DNA of 34,677 bases. Origin: an uncultured Bacteroidales bacterium (lineage in GTDB: Bacteria; Bacteroidota; Bacteroidia; Bacteroidales; Muribaculaceae). The stretch lies in NCBI GenBank assembly GCA_902762385.1, contig CACWNQ010000021.1, positions 1-34,677 of the forward strand, written 5' to 3'. The notes beneath the pieces were generated by a model. It had not been told where the DNA came from and did no database searches. It saw only the letters and a program-made list of their open reading frames with translations. Every line of letters begins with the position of its first letter. Positions within the stretch are counted from its first letter, which is position 1. Of the stretch, positions 15,573-24,657 are shown in pieces. A program made the position numbers and the translations under genes.

Positions 15573-18224
15573 TTAGAACTCTTGACCGAGCACGAAGTGG
15601 AAGTTGCTTCCACCCTTCTTGCCATAAACAGTGTCGAAGCCATAACCCCAGTCGATACCCATCATACCAATCATAGGCAGATATATGCGTGCACCCACAC
15701 CCACCGAGCGCTTGAGGTCAAATGGGTTGAACTTCTTCACGCTTGTCCATGCGTTACCAGCCTCGGCAAATACGAGCGGATAGATGGTAGCGCTGTTAGA
15801 GAGCATCAATGGGAAGTGAAGCTCAACAACAAAACGGTTGTAGGCATAACCTTCCTGTCCGTAAGGAGTGAATGCACCGTTCTCATAACCACGCAATGCG
15901 ATGGTCTCGGTAGCATAGGTATAGCTTCCACTCATGCCATCACCACCCACATAGAAGGTCTCAAATGGTGATTTCAAATGACGGTTCCAGCTGCCGAGCA
16001 GTCCAATGTCGGCACGTGTCATGAGCACGAGAGTCCATCGCCCATTGGGATCGGTGAGTGGAGTGTATGTCTTAGCCTGGAACTTGAGTTTCCAGTACTC
16101 AATCCATCGGTAAAGGTCTTTCTTGGCAGCCTCGGTATTGGTCTCGCTCAGAGTCTTCCAATCTTTCTTGCCAAAGAGGTTGGCAGGAGGTGTCGCGTGG
16201 AATGAGAGAGTGAACGAGCTACCACGACGAGTATAGAGTGGGTTGTCAATACTGTTGCGTGAGAGAGTCAAACCAAGCACAATAGAATTGCTGACACCGT
16301 TCTTCATGTAATACATGTACTCCCAGTTCTTGAGGCTGTACCACTGGTAACTGAGATCGGCCATAAGAGTGAAATAGTCATCGGGCCACTTCAAGCGTTT
16401 GCCAAATCCCACAGTAACACCCGCCATCTGCAGGTACTTGCCTGGGTCGTAAGCATTCTCGTAATAGTTACCGGTGTTGCCATAATAGCCATTATATCCA
16501 TTATAACCATTGTACATGCCATTATACAACGTGTTGAGGTAATAGTTCTGGTACTGACTGTTGTAGAACGAAGAGTTAATACCAGTGGTGCGGCTATAGA
16601 ATGCCGATACCGACAATGTGTTAGGACGCTTGCCACCAAACCATGGGTCAACAAACGAGAGGCTATAAGCCTGATAGTACTTAGCATTGGTCTGCGCGCT
16701 TATCGAGAATGTCTGTCCCTCCCCTTGAGGAATTATGCCTTTATAGGACGACGGATGGAATAGGTTCTTAATCGAGAAGTTGGTAAACTTAAGTGTCACC
16801 TTACCGATGATACCCGTCTGGCCCCATCCTGCCGACACCTCAATTTGGTCGTTGGCTTTCGACTCTAGGTTCAAGATAATATCAACAGTACCGTCCTCTT
16901 CATTAGGCTCGGGTCGGATGTCCATTTTCTCAGGGTCGAAGTGGCCGGTTTGAGCAATCTCACGAGCAGAGCGAACCAAGTCTTCCTTGCTGAAGAGCTC
17001 GCCTGGACGCACACGCAACTCACGGCGAACAACCTTCTCATAGAGGCGGTCGTTACCATTAATCACAACCTTATTGATGCGTGCTTGCTTGCCCTCATAA
17101 ATTCTCATCTCCAAATCGATAGAATCGCCCTCGATGTGAGTCTCGGTGGGAACAAGTTGGAAGAAGAGGTAACCATTGTTCATATACATATTGGCAACGG
17201 CATCGTCGTCCTCGATTGCGCGCTTATTGAGCAGTTTTTGATTATAAACATCACCCTTCTCAAAGCCCAAAACCTCATTCAGTACCGAGGTAGGATAAAC
17301 AGTGTTACCCACCCAGTTGATATTAGAGATATAATATTTCTTACCCTCGTCGATCTTGAGGTAGATGTCGACGCTCTTGTCGTTATAGTTGGCAACACTA
17401 TCCCACAAAATCACGGCATCACGATAGCCTTTCTCGTTATACTTGTCGATGATGCGCTGCTTGTCTTCCTCGAAATCGGAGCGCACAAATTTCTTCTGGC
17501 TAAACCACTTCAAGACGTTAAGGATACCGCTCTCGTTGGTCTTCTTCATTGTGCGTTTTATCTTGCTGTCGCTAAGCACTTCGTTGCCCTCAATGTAAAT
17601 CTTGTGCACATTAATCTTCTCATGCTTGTCGACAACAATATCAACAATCACCTCGTTCTGCTTACTTAGGTCTTCCTGCTGATTAACTTTGCAGGTTGCC
17701 TTCTCAAAGCCCTTAGCTGCATAATATTTCTCAATTATCTGCTCTATGCGACTAGCGATATTGGGAGTGATTTGATTTCCTACAAGGTTGCCAAGGCGTT
17801 CGGTAATATCCTTTTGCTCGCCTTTCTTCATGCCCAGATAGTTGACCTTAGAAATGCGAGGCTGCTGGCGAAGCACAAACTCAAGCCAAGCCTTACTGCC
17901 ATAGATTTTCTCAACCTTGATTTGAACCTTAGAAAACAGACCCTGACGCCAAAAACGCTTTGCAGCGTTCTTAAGCTCATTACCTGGAATATCAATTCGC
18001 TGACCTATCGACAGTCCCGAATAACCTATGATGATATAGTCTTCATAGTTATCTACTCCAGAAACCTTGATTCCCGCAATCTCATACTTTGATGGCGTAC
18101 CATTAAACACCAACTTTGGATTGAAAATGGTATCATTAACTGTGTAGGATTCTTGGGCCATCAGCATCGATGAGCCCACTACCAAGAATGAGAGAATAAA
18201 TAGTATTTTGTTAATATATCGCAT
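15573..18224 (-). CDS. bamA: Outer-membrane protein assembly factor BamA
   Basis: BamA (Omp85 family) inserts beta-barrel proteins into the outer membrane. The 883-residue product has a signal peptide at 1-23, about five POTRA domains between residues 25 and 455, and a C-terminal barrel ending in the expected phenylalanine (GQEF). Barrel landmarks are VDPWFGG at 525-531 and the LRGYENGAF form of the conserved VRGF motif. An insertion at about 551-597 is unusually rich in Tyr, Asn and Gly, with YNG repeats. The frame is open for another 324 bases upstream, but that part is uppS in another frame. The ATG at 18224 starts a signal peptide four bases after the uppS stop, so uppS and bamA are coupled. 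Confidence 0.97.
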   Translation of the reverse strand: MRYINKILFILSFLVVGSSMLMAQESYTVNDTIFNPKLVFNGTPSKYEIAGIKVSGVDNYEDYIIIGYSGLSIGQRIDIPGNELKNAAKRFWRQGLFSKVQIKVEKIYGSKAWLEFVLRQQPRISKVNYLGMKKGEQKDITERLGNLVGNQITPNIASRIEQIIEKYYAAKGFEKATCKVNQQEDLSKQNEVIVDIVVDKHEKINVHKIYIEGNEVLSDSKIKRTMKKTNESGILNVLKWFSQKKFVRSDFEEDKQRIIDKYNEKGYRDAVILWDSVANYNDKSVDIYLKIDEGKKYYISNINWVGNTVYPTSVLNEVLGFEKGDVYNQKLLNKRAIEDDDAVANMYMNNGYLFFQLVPTETHIEGDSIDLEMRIYEGKQARINKVVINGNDRLYEKVVRRELRVRPGELFSKEDLVRSAREIAQTGHFDPEKMDIRPEPNEEDGTVDIILNLESKANDQIEVSAGWGQTGIIGKVTLKFTNFSIKNLFHPSSYKGIIPQGEGQTFSISAQTNAKYYQAYSLSFVDPWFGGKRPNTLSVSAFYSRTTGINSSFYNSQYQNYYLNTLYNGMYNGYNGYNGYYGNTGNYYENAYDPGKYLQMAGVTVGFGKRLKWPDDYFTLMADLSYQWYSLKNWEYMYYMKNGVSNSIVLGLTLSRNSIDNPLYTRRGSSFTLSFHATPPANLFGKKDWKTLSETNTEAAKKDLYRWIEYWKLKFQAKTYTPLTDPNGRWTLVLMTRADIGLLGSWNRHLKSPFETFYVGGDGMSGSYTYATETIALRGYENGAFTPYGQEGYAYNRFVVELHFPLMLSNSATIYPLVFAEAGNAWTSVKKFNPFDLKRSVGVGARIYLPMIGMMGIDWGYGFDTVYGKKGGSNFHFVLGQEF

Positions 18225-18228
18225 AGTG

Positions 18229-18984
18229 TCAATTTTTCTCAGTTTCGCTAATTTGTTCACTGGTCTTTCCGAAACGACGCTCACGGCTCTGATAGTCGAC
18301 GATAGCCTCGCAGAAGTCCTCTTTGGTGAAATCGGGCCAGAATTTAGGTGTGAAATACAACTCACTATAGGCAATCTGCCATAGCAGGAAGTTGCTGATG
18401 CGTTCATCGCCAGCAGTGCGAATGAGCAAGTCGGGGTCGGGCATGTCGCGAGTAGCAAGAGCCGAAGCCACCATATCATCGTTGATTGTAGCTGGATCGA
18501 GCTCACCTGCAGCAGCACGCGTTGCCAACGACTTGCAAGCTTCAACAATCTCCCAGCGTGATGAGTAACTCAACGCCAAGCACAGCACAAGTCCTGTGCA
18601 GTGTGAAGTGTCGAGCATACACTTGTTTAATCGCTCACGCGCAAACTCAGGCATACGTTCAATGTCGCCTATTGTAGTGAGGCGCACATTGTTTTTAATA
18701 AGGTCAGGTGTTTGCTGCTCAATAGCCACAACCACGAGGTTCATCAGTGCATCAACCTCATCTTTTGGCCTGTTCCAGTTCTCGGTCGAGAAAGTGTAGA
18801 GAGTAAGATAACCAACACCAAGTTCACTAGCAATCTCGGTGATTTTGCGTACGGTAGTCACACCATTCTCATGGCCTATCGAACGAATGAACCCATGCTG
18901 CTTAGCCCAACGTCCATTTCCATCCATAATGATGGCCACGTGACGTGGAAGCCTTTCTCTATCTATTTTCTCAATCCAAGACAT
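18229..18984 (-). CDS. uppS: Isoprenyl transferase (undecaprenyl diphosphate synthase)
   Basis: The enzyme condenses isopentenyl diphosphate units onto farnesyl diphosphate to make the C55 lipid carrier for peptidoglycan and O-antigen synthesis. The 251 residues fit the family. The signature [10 protein letters not shown] is at 18-27 with catalytic Asp21. FSTENWNRP follows at 65-73. The second signature [20 protein letters not shown] is at 189-208. There Asp193 stands where I would expect glutamate in most family members, a conservative change near the metal site. It is cytosolic and membrane-associated. It sits four bases before bamA, the standard Bacteroidota pairing of lipid-carrier and outer-membrane assembly genes. 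Confidence 0.97.
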   Translation of the reverse strand: MSWIEKIDRERLPRHVAIIMDGNGRWAKQHGFIRSIGHENGVTTVRKITEIASELGVGYLTLYTFSTENWNRPKDEVDALMNLVVVAIEQQTPDLIKNNVRLTTIGDIERMPEFARERLNKCMLDTSHCTGLVLCLALSYSSRWEIVEACKSLATRAAAGELDPATINDDMVASALATRDMPDPDLLIRTAGDERISNFLLWQIAYSELYFTPKFWPDFTKEDFCEAIVDYQSRERRFGKTSEQISETEKN

Positions 18985-19017
18985 GATGTTTTGATATAAT
19001 CGTTTTTTTTTAATCTT

Positions 19018-19686
19018 TTATTCAATGTAGTGGCACTTCACACAACGCTTGCTAAACTCATAGGTGAGTGTGAACATGCCCACCGAATACCAATCAGTGT
19101 TTTTGGCAATTCCATGACTGTAGCCATAAAGGTCGGTAATGCCATCGACCTTGTCGCTAAACGACTTGCGCATCGTGAATTCAAAGCCCAAGTTCAGCCT
19201 CTCCTTCAAGCGAAACTTAACGCCTGCACCTAGAGGCAACACTGCACCGAAGGTGGTCTTGCCACCAACAAAAGAGAGTTCCATGCCCACACCGGCAACC
19301 ATGTAAGGACTGAGGCGCTTGTAATTCTTGTATCTAGCACCTTCTCCAAAGTGGAAGAAGTTGAACTCTACCTGTCCACCCAGGTCGACCACATGGGCCG
19401 AGAACTTATAGTGCTCGCCATGAGGGAACTGTGACTCGATGTTCTTGCTGTCGCCAGCGAGTCCCACATATAGCAGATTTCCCTTGAACGCCCAACGTGT
19501 GTTGAGATTATAGCGGAAGATGCCACCTCCTGCCACACGTGGCATCTTGTACATGTTGCTCGTGTTAACGTCGCCAAGATAACCCGTGATACCCAGCGCA
19601 GGTCCCACTTCGAAGCGGTATTCCTGACCCCAGGCACACGTTGTGGCTAAAACCATCAGCGTCAATATTGCAATTTTCTTTATCAT
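19018..19686 (-). CDS. Outer-membrane beta-barrel protein, DUF6089-like
   Basis: A 222-residue secreted protein with signal peptide (about 1-20, ending in WGQ). Alternating hydrophobic and aromatic strands form a small barrel, with segments such as YRFEVGPALGITGYLGDV and LSPYMVAGVGMELSF. It resembles the DUF6089 family, which in Bacteroidota is often found immediately upstream of uppS and bamA. The C-terminus ends in CVKCHYIE. Such a short cysteine-containing tail after the last strand is a family trait as I recall it. The gene lies 33 bases upstream of uppS and is probably in the same operon. The molecular function is unknown. Confidence 0.82.
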   Translation of the reverse strand: MIKKIAILTLMVLATTCAWGQEYRFEVGPALGITGYLGDVNTSNMYKMPRVAGGGIFRYNLNTRWAFKGNLLYVGLAGDSKNIESQFPHGEHYKFSAHVVDLGGQVEFNFFHFGEGARYKNYKRLSPYMVAGVGMELSFVGGKTTFGAVLPLGAGVKFRLKERLNLGFEFTMRKSFSDKVDGITDLYGYSHGIAKNTDWYSVGMFTLTYEFSKRCVKCHYIE

Positions 19687-19789
19687 GTTGTCAAGTGTGT
19701 GATGTGGTAATGATTAATATTAAAGAAAACGCATTATTGCAACTAAAAAGTATATTTCAATCGAGCAACTAGTCATTTATTAATTATTT

Positions 19790-21286
19790 TTAGAACACTG
19801 GTTTGAATGTCAACCCTGTGAGCACACCTTCCCAAATGCTGTTCAATGGTGTACCATTGTTGCCATAGCCACCAAAGATGTAAATGTAAGGGCACTCCCA
19901 CTCAGTGACAGGTGTCACATGACCAGGACTGTAGGCTCTAAGAGTTGATGATGAGGTGCGAGTGCGGTCATAACTATAGACCTGAGCACCATAGAACGCA
20001 GGCATGTAATCAGGCTGCTGAATAGTGCTCTCTCCCACGCTCCAGTTAATGCATTGGTTGCGCGAGACGTAGCTCTTGGTGTTGATATTGCCATCGCTGA
20101 GTCGGCCTCCCATTATCATCCAGGTCACCTTCTTCACGTAAGTTGTGCCGGTGGCGCTCTTCACCATTGTATAGTAAGGGAAGATTACAGCGTCGCTAAT
20201 TTCGGGCAGCACATTGCCGGAGCTTAGTGGAGCCCAAGTCTTTCCATCATAGCCCCACACCTTGTTTGAGAAACTGCCATCGGCAATAATGCCACCTACA
20301 ATCATGGCTTGCTGTGATGAAGTCCACTCATTGCTAGCCATAACCATATTGCTCATGCTCTCGACAGGGAAACCGTTGGGGATTTGAGAACCCACTATTG
20401 CTGCACCCTGAGCATACTCGGCATGCAGGTAATTGCCGTCAGCATCTTTCATAACGCCCATCAGCTTGTTGCCATAGACACCAATAATCGAGTGCCAAGC
20501 TACACCACAATCACTCCAGTTCTGACCCATGTCATCGCTCATGAAGAGCTGACCATTACCGTCGAGCAAATAAAGCGCATCGCTTGTTGCATTGAAGCTT
20601 TCTATCTGTGGAGTAAACGGCAACGGGAGCACAGCTTTTTCCCAAGTGCCAGCCAGCGGATCATCGCTGCGACTAAGCACATAAGAGCCGTTATCGTTAA
20701 CCAGGCACAAGAAATTGCCATCTTGCATCACAGTTTTTGACGCCCATAGGGTTGACATCACATTGGGGAGGTCACGACGGCGGCCAGGATCCCACACCAT
20801 GGCGTCGACATCCTGCTTGTGCACGTTGACCTTAACCTTATAGTCACGCACATGAGCCTTATCGTAGGATGTGATGCGAAGTGTAACATCGCCAGTAAAA
20901 TCGATGCTGTCACTCTTCGAACTATTGTAGGAAATTGTAGTATCGCGCTGAATGGTGCCGTTCTTAATAATGAACTCACGCGACGACACATTGGCTGCTG
21001 TTGAGAGATCAACCAATAGAGCGTTGATGCGAGTGCCACGAGGCAGTGAGTCGGCATTGTATATGATACCACGGTCCTGGTCGATAGTGAACTTCACCGA
21101 GTCGAGATGGGCCAATATCTTGGTGTTAGCCTTAAGCCCAAATGATGAAACAAGCGTACTTGCGCTTGAATAAACGTCATAGTCGGTAGTCGTCGATGCT
21201 GGTTCATCATTTTTCTTATTGCACGACGGCAAGCTCATGGCAGCCACCAGAGCCAGCACTAAATATATCGAGATGTATCTTTTCAT
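19790..21286 (-). CDS. DUF6242-like lipoprotein with beta-propeller
   Basis: A 498-residue protein with a signal peptide and lipobox (LPSC, Cys22), so it is predicted to be an outer-membrane or periplasmic lipoprotein. Residues about 45-155 form a beta-sandwich-like domain with repeated strand patterns. Residues about 165-498 contain repeated DDMGQNWS- and GYDGKTWAPL-type turns and IFGGYGNNGTP, consistent with a kelch/sialidase-like propeller. This matches the DUF6242 family of Bacteroidales as I recall it. It ends 103 bases before the DUF6089 gene. It has its own TAACTTTG -7 element at 21310-21317 and shares a divergent intergenic region with the GYF_2 operon. Ligand and role are unknown. 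Confidence 0.8.
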   Translation of the reverse strand: MKRYISIYLVLALVAAMSLPSCNKKNDEPASTTTDYDVYSSASTLVSSFGLKANTKILAHLDSVKFTIDQDRGIIYNADSLPRGTRINALLVDLSTAANVSSREFIIKNGTIQRDTTISYNSSKSDSIDFTGDVTLRITSYDKAHVRDYKVKVNVHKQDVDAMVWDPGRRRDLPNVMSTLWASKTVMQDGNFLCLVNDNGSYVLSRSDDPLAGTWEKAVLPLPFTPQIESFNATSDALYLLDGNGQLFMSDDMGQNWSDCGVAWHSIIGVYGNKLMGVMKDADGNYLHAEYAQGAAIVGSQIPNGFPVESMSNMVMASNEWTSSQQAMIVGGIIADGSFSNKVWGYDGKTWAPLSSGNVLPEISDAVIFPYYTMVKSATGTTYVKKVTWMIMGGRLSDGNINTKSYVSRNQCINWSVGESTIQQPDYMPAFYGAQVYSYDRTRTSSSTLRAYSPGHVTPVTEWECPYIYIFGGYGNNGTPLNSIWEGVLTGLTFKPVF

Positions 21287-21309
21287 TTTCTTTTTTAAAA
21301 AACAACTTG

Positions 21310-21317
21310 CAAAGTTA
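21310..21317 (-). promoter_or_regulatory. Putative -7 element for the DUF6242 gene
   Basis: On the - strand these bases read TAACTTTG, matching TAnnTTTG, about 25 bases before the start codon. No clear -33 TTG is seen upstream at the usual distance, because the region is an A/T homopolymer-rich stretch. Confidence 0.5.
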
Positions 21318-21393
21318 CAACAAAAAAAGCAAAAAACAGGACTGAATCACACCAATAATAAAGCAGAAGACTCAAATGTGCCCATTTTTTCAC

Positions 21394-21471
21394 GGTGTAA
21401 AATTAATATTAATACATTAATGAGCCTATATTAATTAAGATATTAAAAGGCAAAATCCCGTTTTTTACACC
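21394..21471. promoter_or_regulatory. Inverted repeat in the divergent intergenic region
   Basis: GGTGTAAAA at 21394-21402 and TTTTACACC at 21463-21471 are perfect 9-base inverted repeats flanking 60 AT-rich bases. The region lies between the divergent DUF6242 and GYF_2 promoters. It could be a pair of operator half-sites, though in AT-rich DNA this can arise by chance. Confidence 0.3.
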
Positions 21472-21521
21472 TTTTTAACGCACGAACATAGCTCTAAGGT
21501 GAAACTTTTGACGTTTTATTA

Positions 21522-21551
21522 TTGAAACTCTAATAAAACTCACTACCTTTG
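21522..21551 (+). promoter_or_regulatory. Promoter of the GYF_2/TPM operon
   Basis: TTG at 21522-21524 and TACCTTTG at 21544-21551 are exactly 19 bases apart, a near-consensus Bacteroidota promoter. It lies 20 bases before the first gene and probably drives the run of co-directional genes up to ribD. Confidence 0.75.
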
Positions 21552-21571
21552 TGAAAAAATAAACATAACAC

Positions 21572-22345
21572 ATGGATTACTACATTTCGAAGAACGACGG
21601 CAAGTATTACGGGCCATTCAAGAAAGACTCGTTAATTGCCAACGGGCTTGACCTTGACACCCTGGTGTGGAGAGAAGGGTTGCCTGCTTGGACTCAAGCA
21701 AAAATGCTGCCCGAACTAAGCGACATCATAGGCGATGTGCCACCACCCATGGAGATGACTCTAGGTCCTAGCAAAGTGATTCAACAACCTGTACAACAGC
21801 CTGTTCAGCAACCACAGCAAACCAACCAAGAGGTTGAGATGCAGAGGCAGCTGGAGCAACTCAACCATGAGAAAGAAGAGTTGAAGAAAATGCTTAGGCA
21901 AAAAAAAGAGCAAAAACTTGTTGAAGTCCGAAAGCAGAAGATTGCCGAGAAAAAAGAGGAGAAAAAAATAGAAGAGAAAAAAGCCCAAAAAGAAATAGCT
22001 AAGAACAAGAAGAAAACCAAATATGACCACCCAGTCGCTGACTGGTGCAACGAGTCGATATGGCTACTGGGGTTTGTCGTTTGTCACGCGTTGATGGCAA
22101 TATTCGACTGGACCACATTTGAATACCTCTACGTCGACATTGTGGGTGCTGTGTTAAGCATCACTGGCATCATCATAGGCATTAAAATCAGGAAACTAAA
22201 CAAAATCTCATATAAGAAAGGCAGTGAGACACGACTTAAGGCTGAGAAATTAGGCTACTTCAACGGATTTTTTGTGAGCACCATTGCTGCTATTGGTTTC
22301 ATAATCATTCTTATTCAATCGGCTCACTATGTTTTCGTTTGCTAA
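21572..22345 (+). CDS. GYF_2 domain membrane protein with coiled coil
   Basis: Residues 1-50 form a GYF_2 (DUF4339) domain, recognised by YYGPF near 12-16, TLVWREGLPAW at 30-40 and the following A-K-MLPEL. GYF-type domains generally bind proline-rich peptides. A Gln/Pro-rich linker (about 65-82) and a Lys/Glu coiled coil (about 85-145) follow. The C-terminal 100 residues contain about four hydrophobic segments. The domain would face the cytoplasm, tethered to the membrane. The C-terminal membrane block, including LNKISY and an IILIQS end, is shared with the protein at 23232. The TPM-domain gene follows after 13 bases. Function unknown. Confidence 0.85.
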   Translation: MDYYISKNDGKYYGPFKKDSLIANGLDLDTLVWREGLPAWTQAKMLPELSDIIGDVPPPMEMTLGPSKVIQQPVQQPVQQPQQTNQEVEMQRQLEQLNHEKEELKKMLRQKKEQKLVEVRKQKIAEKKEEKKIEEKKAQKEIAKNKKKTKYDHPVADWCNESIWLLGFVVCHALMAIFDWTTFEYLYVDIVGAVLSITGIIIGIKIRKLNKISYKKGSETRLKAEKLGYFNGFFVSTIAAIGFIIILIQSAHYVFVC

Positions 22346-22358
22346 CCCTTATCACACT

Positions 22359-23216
22359 ATGAAAAAGTTATATAAATCAAGATATTTTGCACTGGCGCTT
22401 GTGATGCTCACGGCAGCACTTACAATGAACGCTGAGATACCACCCCAGCCCAAGAACGCCAACGAGCTAGTGTATGACTATGCGCACGTGATTGATAGTG
22501 CTAACCTCGCAGTGATTAACGACTCGCTCAAGAACCTATATATCTACAACAAAACACAGGTGGTAGTCTTAACCGTGGAGTCGCTCGACGGGATGGAGAT
22601 TGAGGATTATTGCCAAGAAGTGTTTCAAAAATGGGGCATTGGCGACAAAAAGCTTAACAACGGTGTACTCATCGTTGTAAAACCCAAAACCGAGACTAGT
22701 GGAGGCAAAGTGCGCATTCACACTGGATATGGAGCCGAGGGTGCCTTGCCCGACTTGCTGTGCAAGATGATACAGACCGACTCGATGATTCCTGCCTTTA
22801 AGGAAAACAACTACGGACTAGCTATCAAGAAGGCTGTCAACCTTATCACACCGTCGATGAAGGGCGAATATCCTCAAAATGTTGCCACATTCCTGAAAGA
22901 GAAGCAAGAGGAGAAAGAGCGAGATTCATGGATTGCAGTAATAGTCTACGTTATACTTTACGTGTTGCTTTGTGGCTTGATTTGGTACTTCTTCTTCATG
23001 CCCACCAAGAAAGACTGGTACTCGATAATGGCATCACCCTTGATAGCAGCATCTATATCGCCATCATCGTCAAGCAGACGTTCGGGTGGCTCAAGTTGGA
23101 GTTCATCAAGAAGCAGTGGCTCCAGTTGGAGCTCAGGCTCTAGCTCCTCTAGCTCTAGCAGCTGGAGCTGGGGCGGCGGATCAAGCGGTGGCGGTGGTGC
23201 CAGCAGTTCATGGTAA
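22359..23216 (+). CDS. TPM-domain (YgcG-like) membrane protein
   Basis: A 285-residue protein with signal peptide (about 1-25) and a TPM domain at about 35-165. Markers are VYDYAHVIDSA, TQVVVLTVESLDGMEIEDY, a WGIGDKKLNNGVLIVV strand and RIHTGYGAEGALPD. One transmembrane helix lies at about 191-213. The tail is almost only Ser, Gly, Arg and Trp and ends in GGGGASSSW, the Gly-rich end typical of this family. TPM proteins are linked to membrane-protein quality control and phosphatase-like activity in other organisms. The exact role here is unknown. No LemA-type partner gene, a frequent neighbour, is present. I used the ATG at 22359 because it starts the signal peptide. Confidence 0.88.
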   Translation: MKKLYKSRYFALALVMLTAALTMNAEIPPQPKNANELVYDYAHVIDSANLAVINDSLKNLYIYNKTQVVVLTVESLDGMEIEDYCQEVFQKWGIGDKKLNNGVLIVVKPKTETSGGKVRIHTGYGAEGALPDLLCKMIQTDSMIPAFKENNYGLAIKKAVNLITPSMKGEYPQNVATFLKEKQEEKERDSWIAVIVYVILYVLLCGLIWYFFFMPTKKDWYSIMASPLIAASISPSSSSRRSGGSSWSSSRSSGSSWSSGSSSSSSSSWSWGGGSSGGGGASSSW

Positions 23217-23231
23217 ACATTTGTTTGATTT

Positions 23232-24230
23232 ATGGCTGACTACTATATAGCCCAAAACAATGGCACAAGCAGCGGACCGTTCAAAATAGACGAGCTGCTT
23301 GCCAAGGGACTCACTGGCGAGACGCTAGTGTGGCACCAAGGCATGAGCCAGTGGAAGGCAGCAAGTGCCATGCCCGAACTTGTTGCCCTTTTAGCCAGCA
23401 ACGAGGCTCCTCCACTTCCATATGCGAGTGGAGCCAACAACCTTTTGCAACAGGAGATTGAAAAGACAAAACTAGAGATTGAAGAACTCCGAAATAAAGT
23501 TGAAAAAATAGATCAAGGAGACATCGAAGACCTCGCTCGTAAGCCACTGGAATTCAAAGAAAAGACCCGTTACGACTTTCGTTGCCCCACATGGACCAAG
23601 GAAACATGGATGATACTGGCATGCGTGGCATGCCACTTCTTTCTTGGTGTGACAAAAATAACTACGTTCTCCTACATCTTCCTTGACCTGATTGGATTTG
23701 CATTGTGCTTTGCAGCCCTATATATTGGTAGCACTATTAATACACTGAATAAAGTGTCGTATGCCCATGGGACACCTACCCGCGAAAAAGCTGACAAACT
23801 AGCTCGAACCAACGGCTGGCTAGTGAGCATCACTGCACTTATAGGGATAGTTCTCATTCTGATTCAGTCGGGATTAGACATGTTTGGCGAAGGTATTGAG
23901 ACGGGAATCACTTATTCAGTCATTTATATCGTTCTTATGGGGCTTGCATGGTATGCCAATTTCAGGCCAATAAAACTCGACGGCTATTCCTTAATGGCAT
24001 CACCAACCCGTGCTGCAAACACCCGTATCAAAAGTTTGCAAGAGGATGAAAATCGTCGTTGGCGCAGGGAATGCCGAACCCTAGGCATTGAAGATGACAG
24101 CAGCAGCGACGACTATGACAGTGATAGCAGCGACAGTGATTGGGATTTCGACAGCAGCGATGATAATGATGGCGATTGGGACTGGGGTGGCGGCGACAGT
24201 GGCGGCGGTGGTGCCAGCAGCGACTGGTAG
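23232..24230 (+). CDS. GYF_2 membrane protein with TPM-type C-terminal tail (chimera)
   Basis: A 332-residue protein with a GYF_2 domain at 1-50 (GPFKIDELL, TLVWHQGMSQW), a short coiled coil at about 72-95 and a membrane block at about 122-212 homologous to that of the protein at 21572. A further helix at about 226-243 leads into FRPIKLDGYSLMASPTRAA, which matches MPTKKDWYSIMASPLIAA of the TPM protein. An acidic Asp/Ser tail ends in GGGGASSDW, against GGGGASSSW in the TPM protein. So it joins the front of the first gene to the rear of the second, without the TPM domain itself. It lies 15 bases downstream of the TPM gene, clearly in one operon. Confidence 0.87.
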   Translation: MADYYIAQNNGTSSGPFKIDELLAKGLTGETLVWHQGMSQWKAASAMPELVALLASNEAPPLPYASGANNLLQQEIEKTKLEIEELRNKVEKIDQGDIEDLARKPLEFKEKTRYDFRCPTWTKETWMILACVACHFFLGVTKITTFSYIFLDLIGFALCFAALYIGSTINTLNKVSYAHGTPTREKADKLARTNGWLVSITALIGIVLILIQSGLDMFGEGIETGITYSVIYIVLMGLAWYANFRPIKLDGYSLMASPTRAANTRIKSLQEDENRRWRRECRTLGIEDDSSSDDYDSDSSDSDWDFDSSDDNDGDWDWGGGDSGGGGASSDW

Positions 24231-24264
24231 TTGAGAATTTAATCTTTGAGACACATAAATAATC

Positions 24265-24657
24265 ATGAAACAGAAATTTACACCTGAATTTATCACTGAA
24301 TTGCAGCCTAACGAGATTTTCGTATTTGGTAGCAATCTTCAAGGAATGCACGCTGGTGGAGCTGCAAGGGTTGCCTACAACAAGTTTGGCGCAGTGTGGG
24401 GCAATGGAGTTGGACTTCAAGGCCAAAGTTATGCCATCCCCACTATGCATGGCGGCGTTGAAGCCATAAGGCCTTATACTGATGAGTTTATCAAGTTTGC
24501 AGCTCAACATCCAGAACTCACATTCCTAGTAACCCGCATAGGATGTGGAATTGCCGGTTTTGCCGATAAAGAAATAGCACCATTGTTTGCCAGCGCCCTT
24601 GATGCTCCCAATGTAATTCTTCCACAAAGTTTTGTTGAAATTCTTGAAGAGCAATGA
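24265..24657 (+). CDS. Macro-domain-like protein (A1S_2505-type)
   Basis: A 130-residue soluble protein. The segment FVFGSNLQGMHAGGAARVA near residues 19-37 is followed by FGAVWGNGVGLQGQSYAIPT, and a later TRIGCGIAGF element occurs near 90-99. These glycine-rich loops resemble macro or PARG-type ADP-ribose-binding proteins, in particular the phage-like A1S_2505 family. Family assignment is from memory and moderate. Catalytic activity cannot be assigned. The gene ends with a four-base overlap (ATGA) into the DUF2284 gene, so both are translationally coupled, and it lies 34 bases after the GYF_2 chimera. Confidence 0.72.
   Translation: MKQKFTPEFITELQPNEIFVFGSNLQGMHAGGAARVAYNKFGAVWGNGVGLQGQSYAIPTMHGGVEAIRPYTDEFIKFAAQHPELTFLVTRIGCGIAGFADKEIAPLFASALDAPNVILPQSFVEILEEQ

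Noticed and set aside
16941-17669. 242-codon + strand frame inside bamA
   Set aside because: It is antisense to the conserved POTRA region of bamA and has no promoter or recognised domain.
18225-18548. Upstream extension of the bamA frame
   Set aside because: It lies entirely inside uppS in another frame. The real start at 18224 begins a signal peptide four bases after the uppS stop.
18938-18950. CACGTG as a possible parS core
   Set aside because: The flanks do not match GTTTCACGTGAAAC and it lies inside uppS. Other CACGTG sites (22483, 26799) also lack the flanks.
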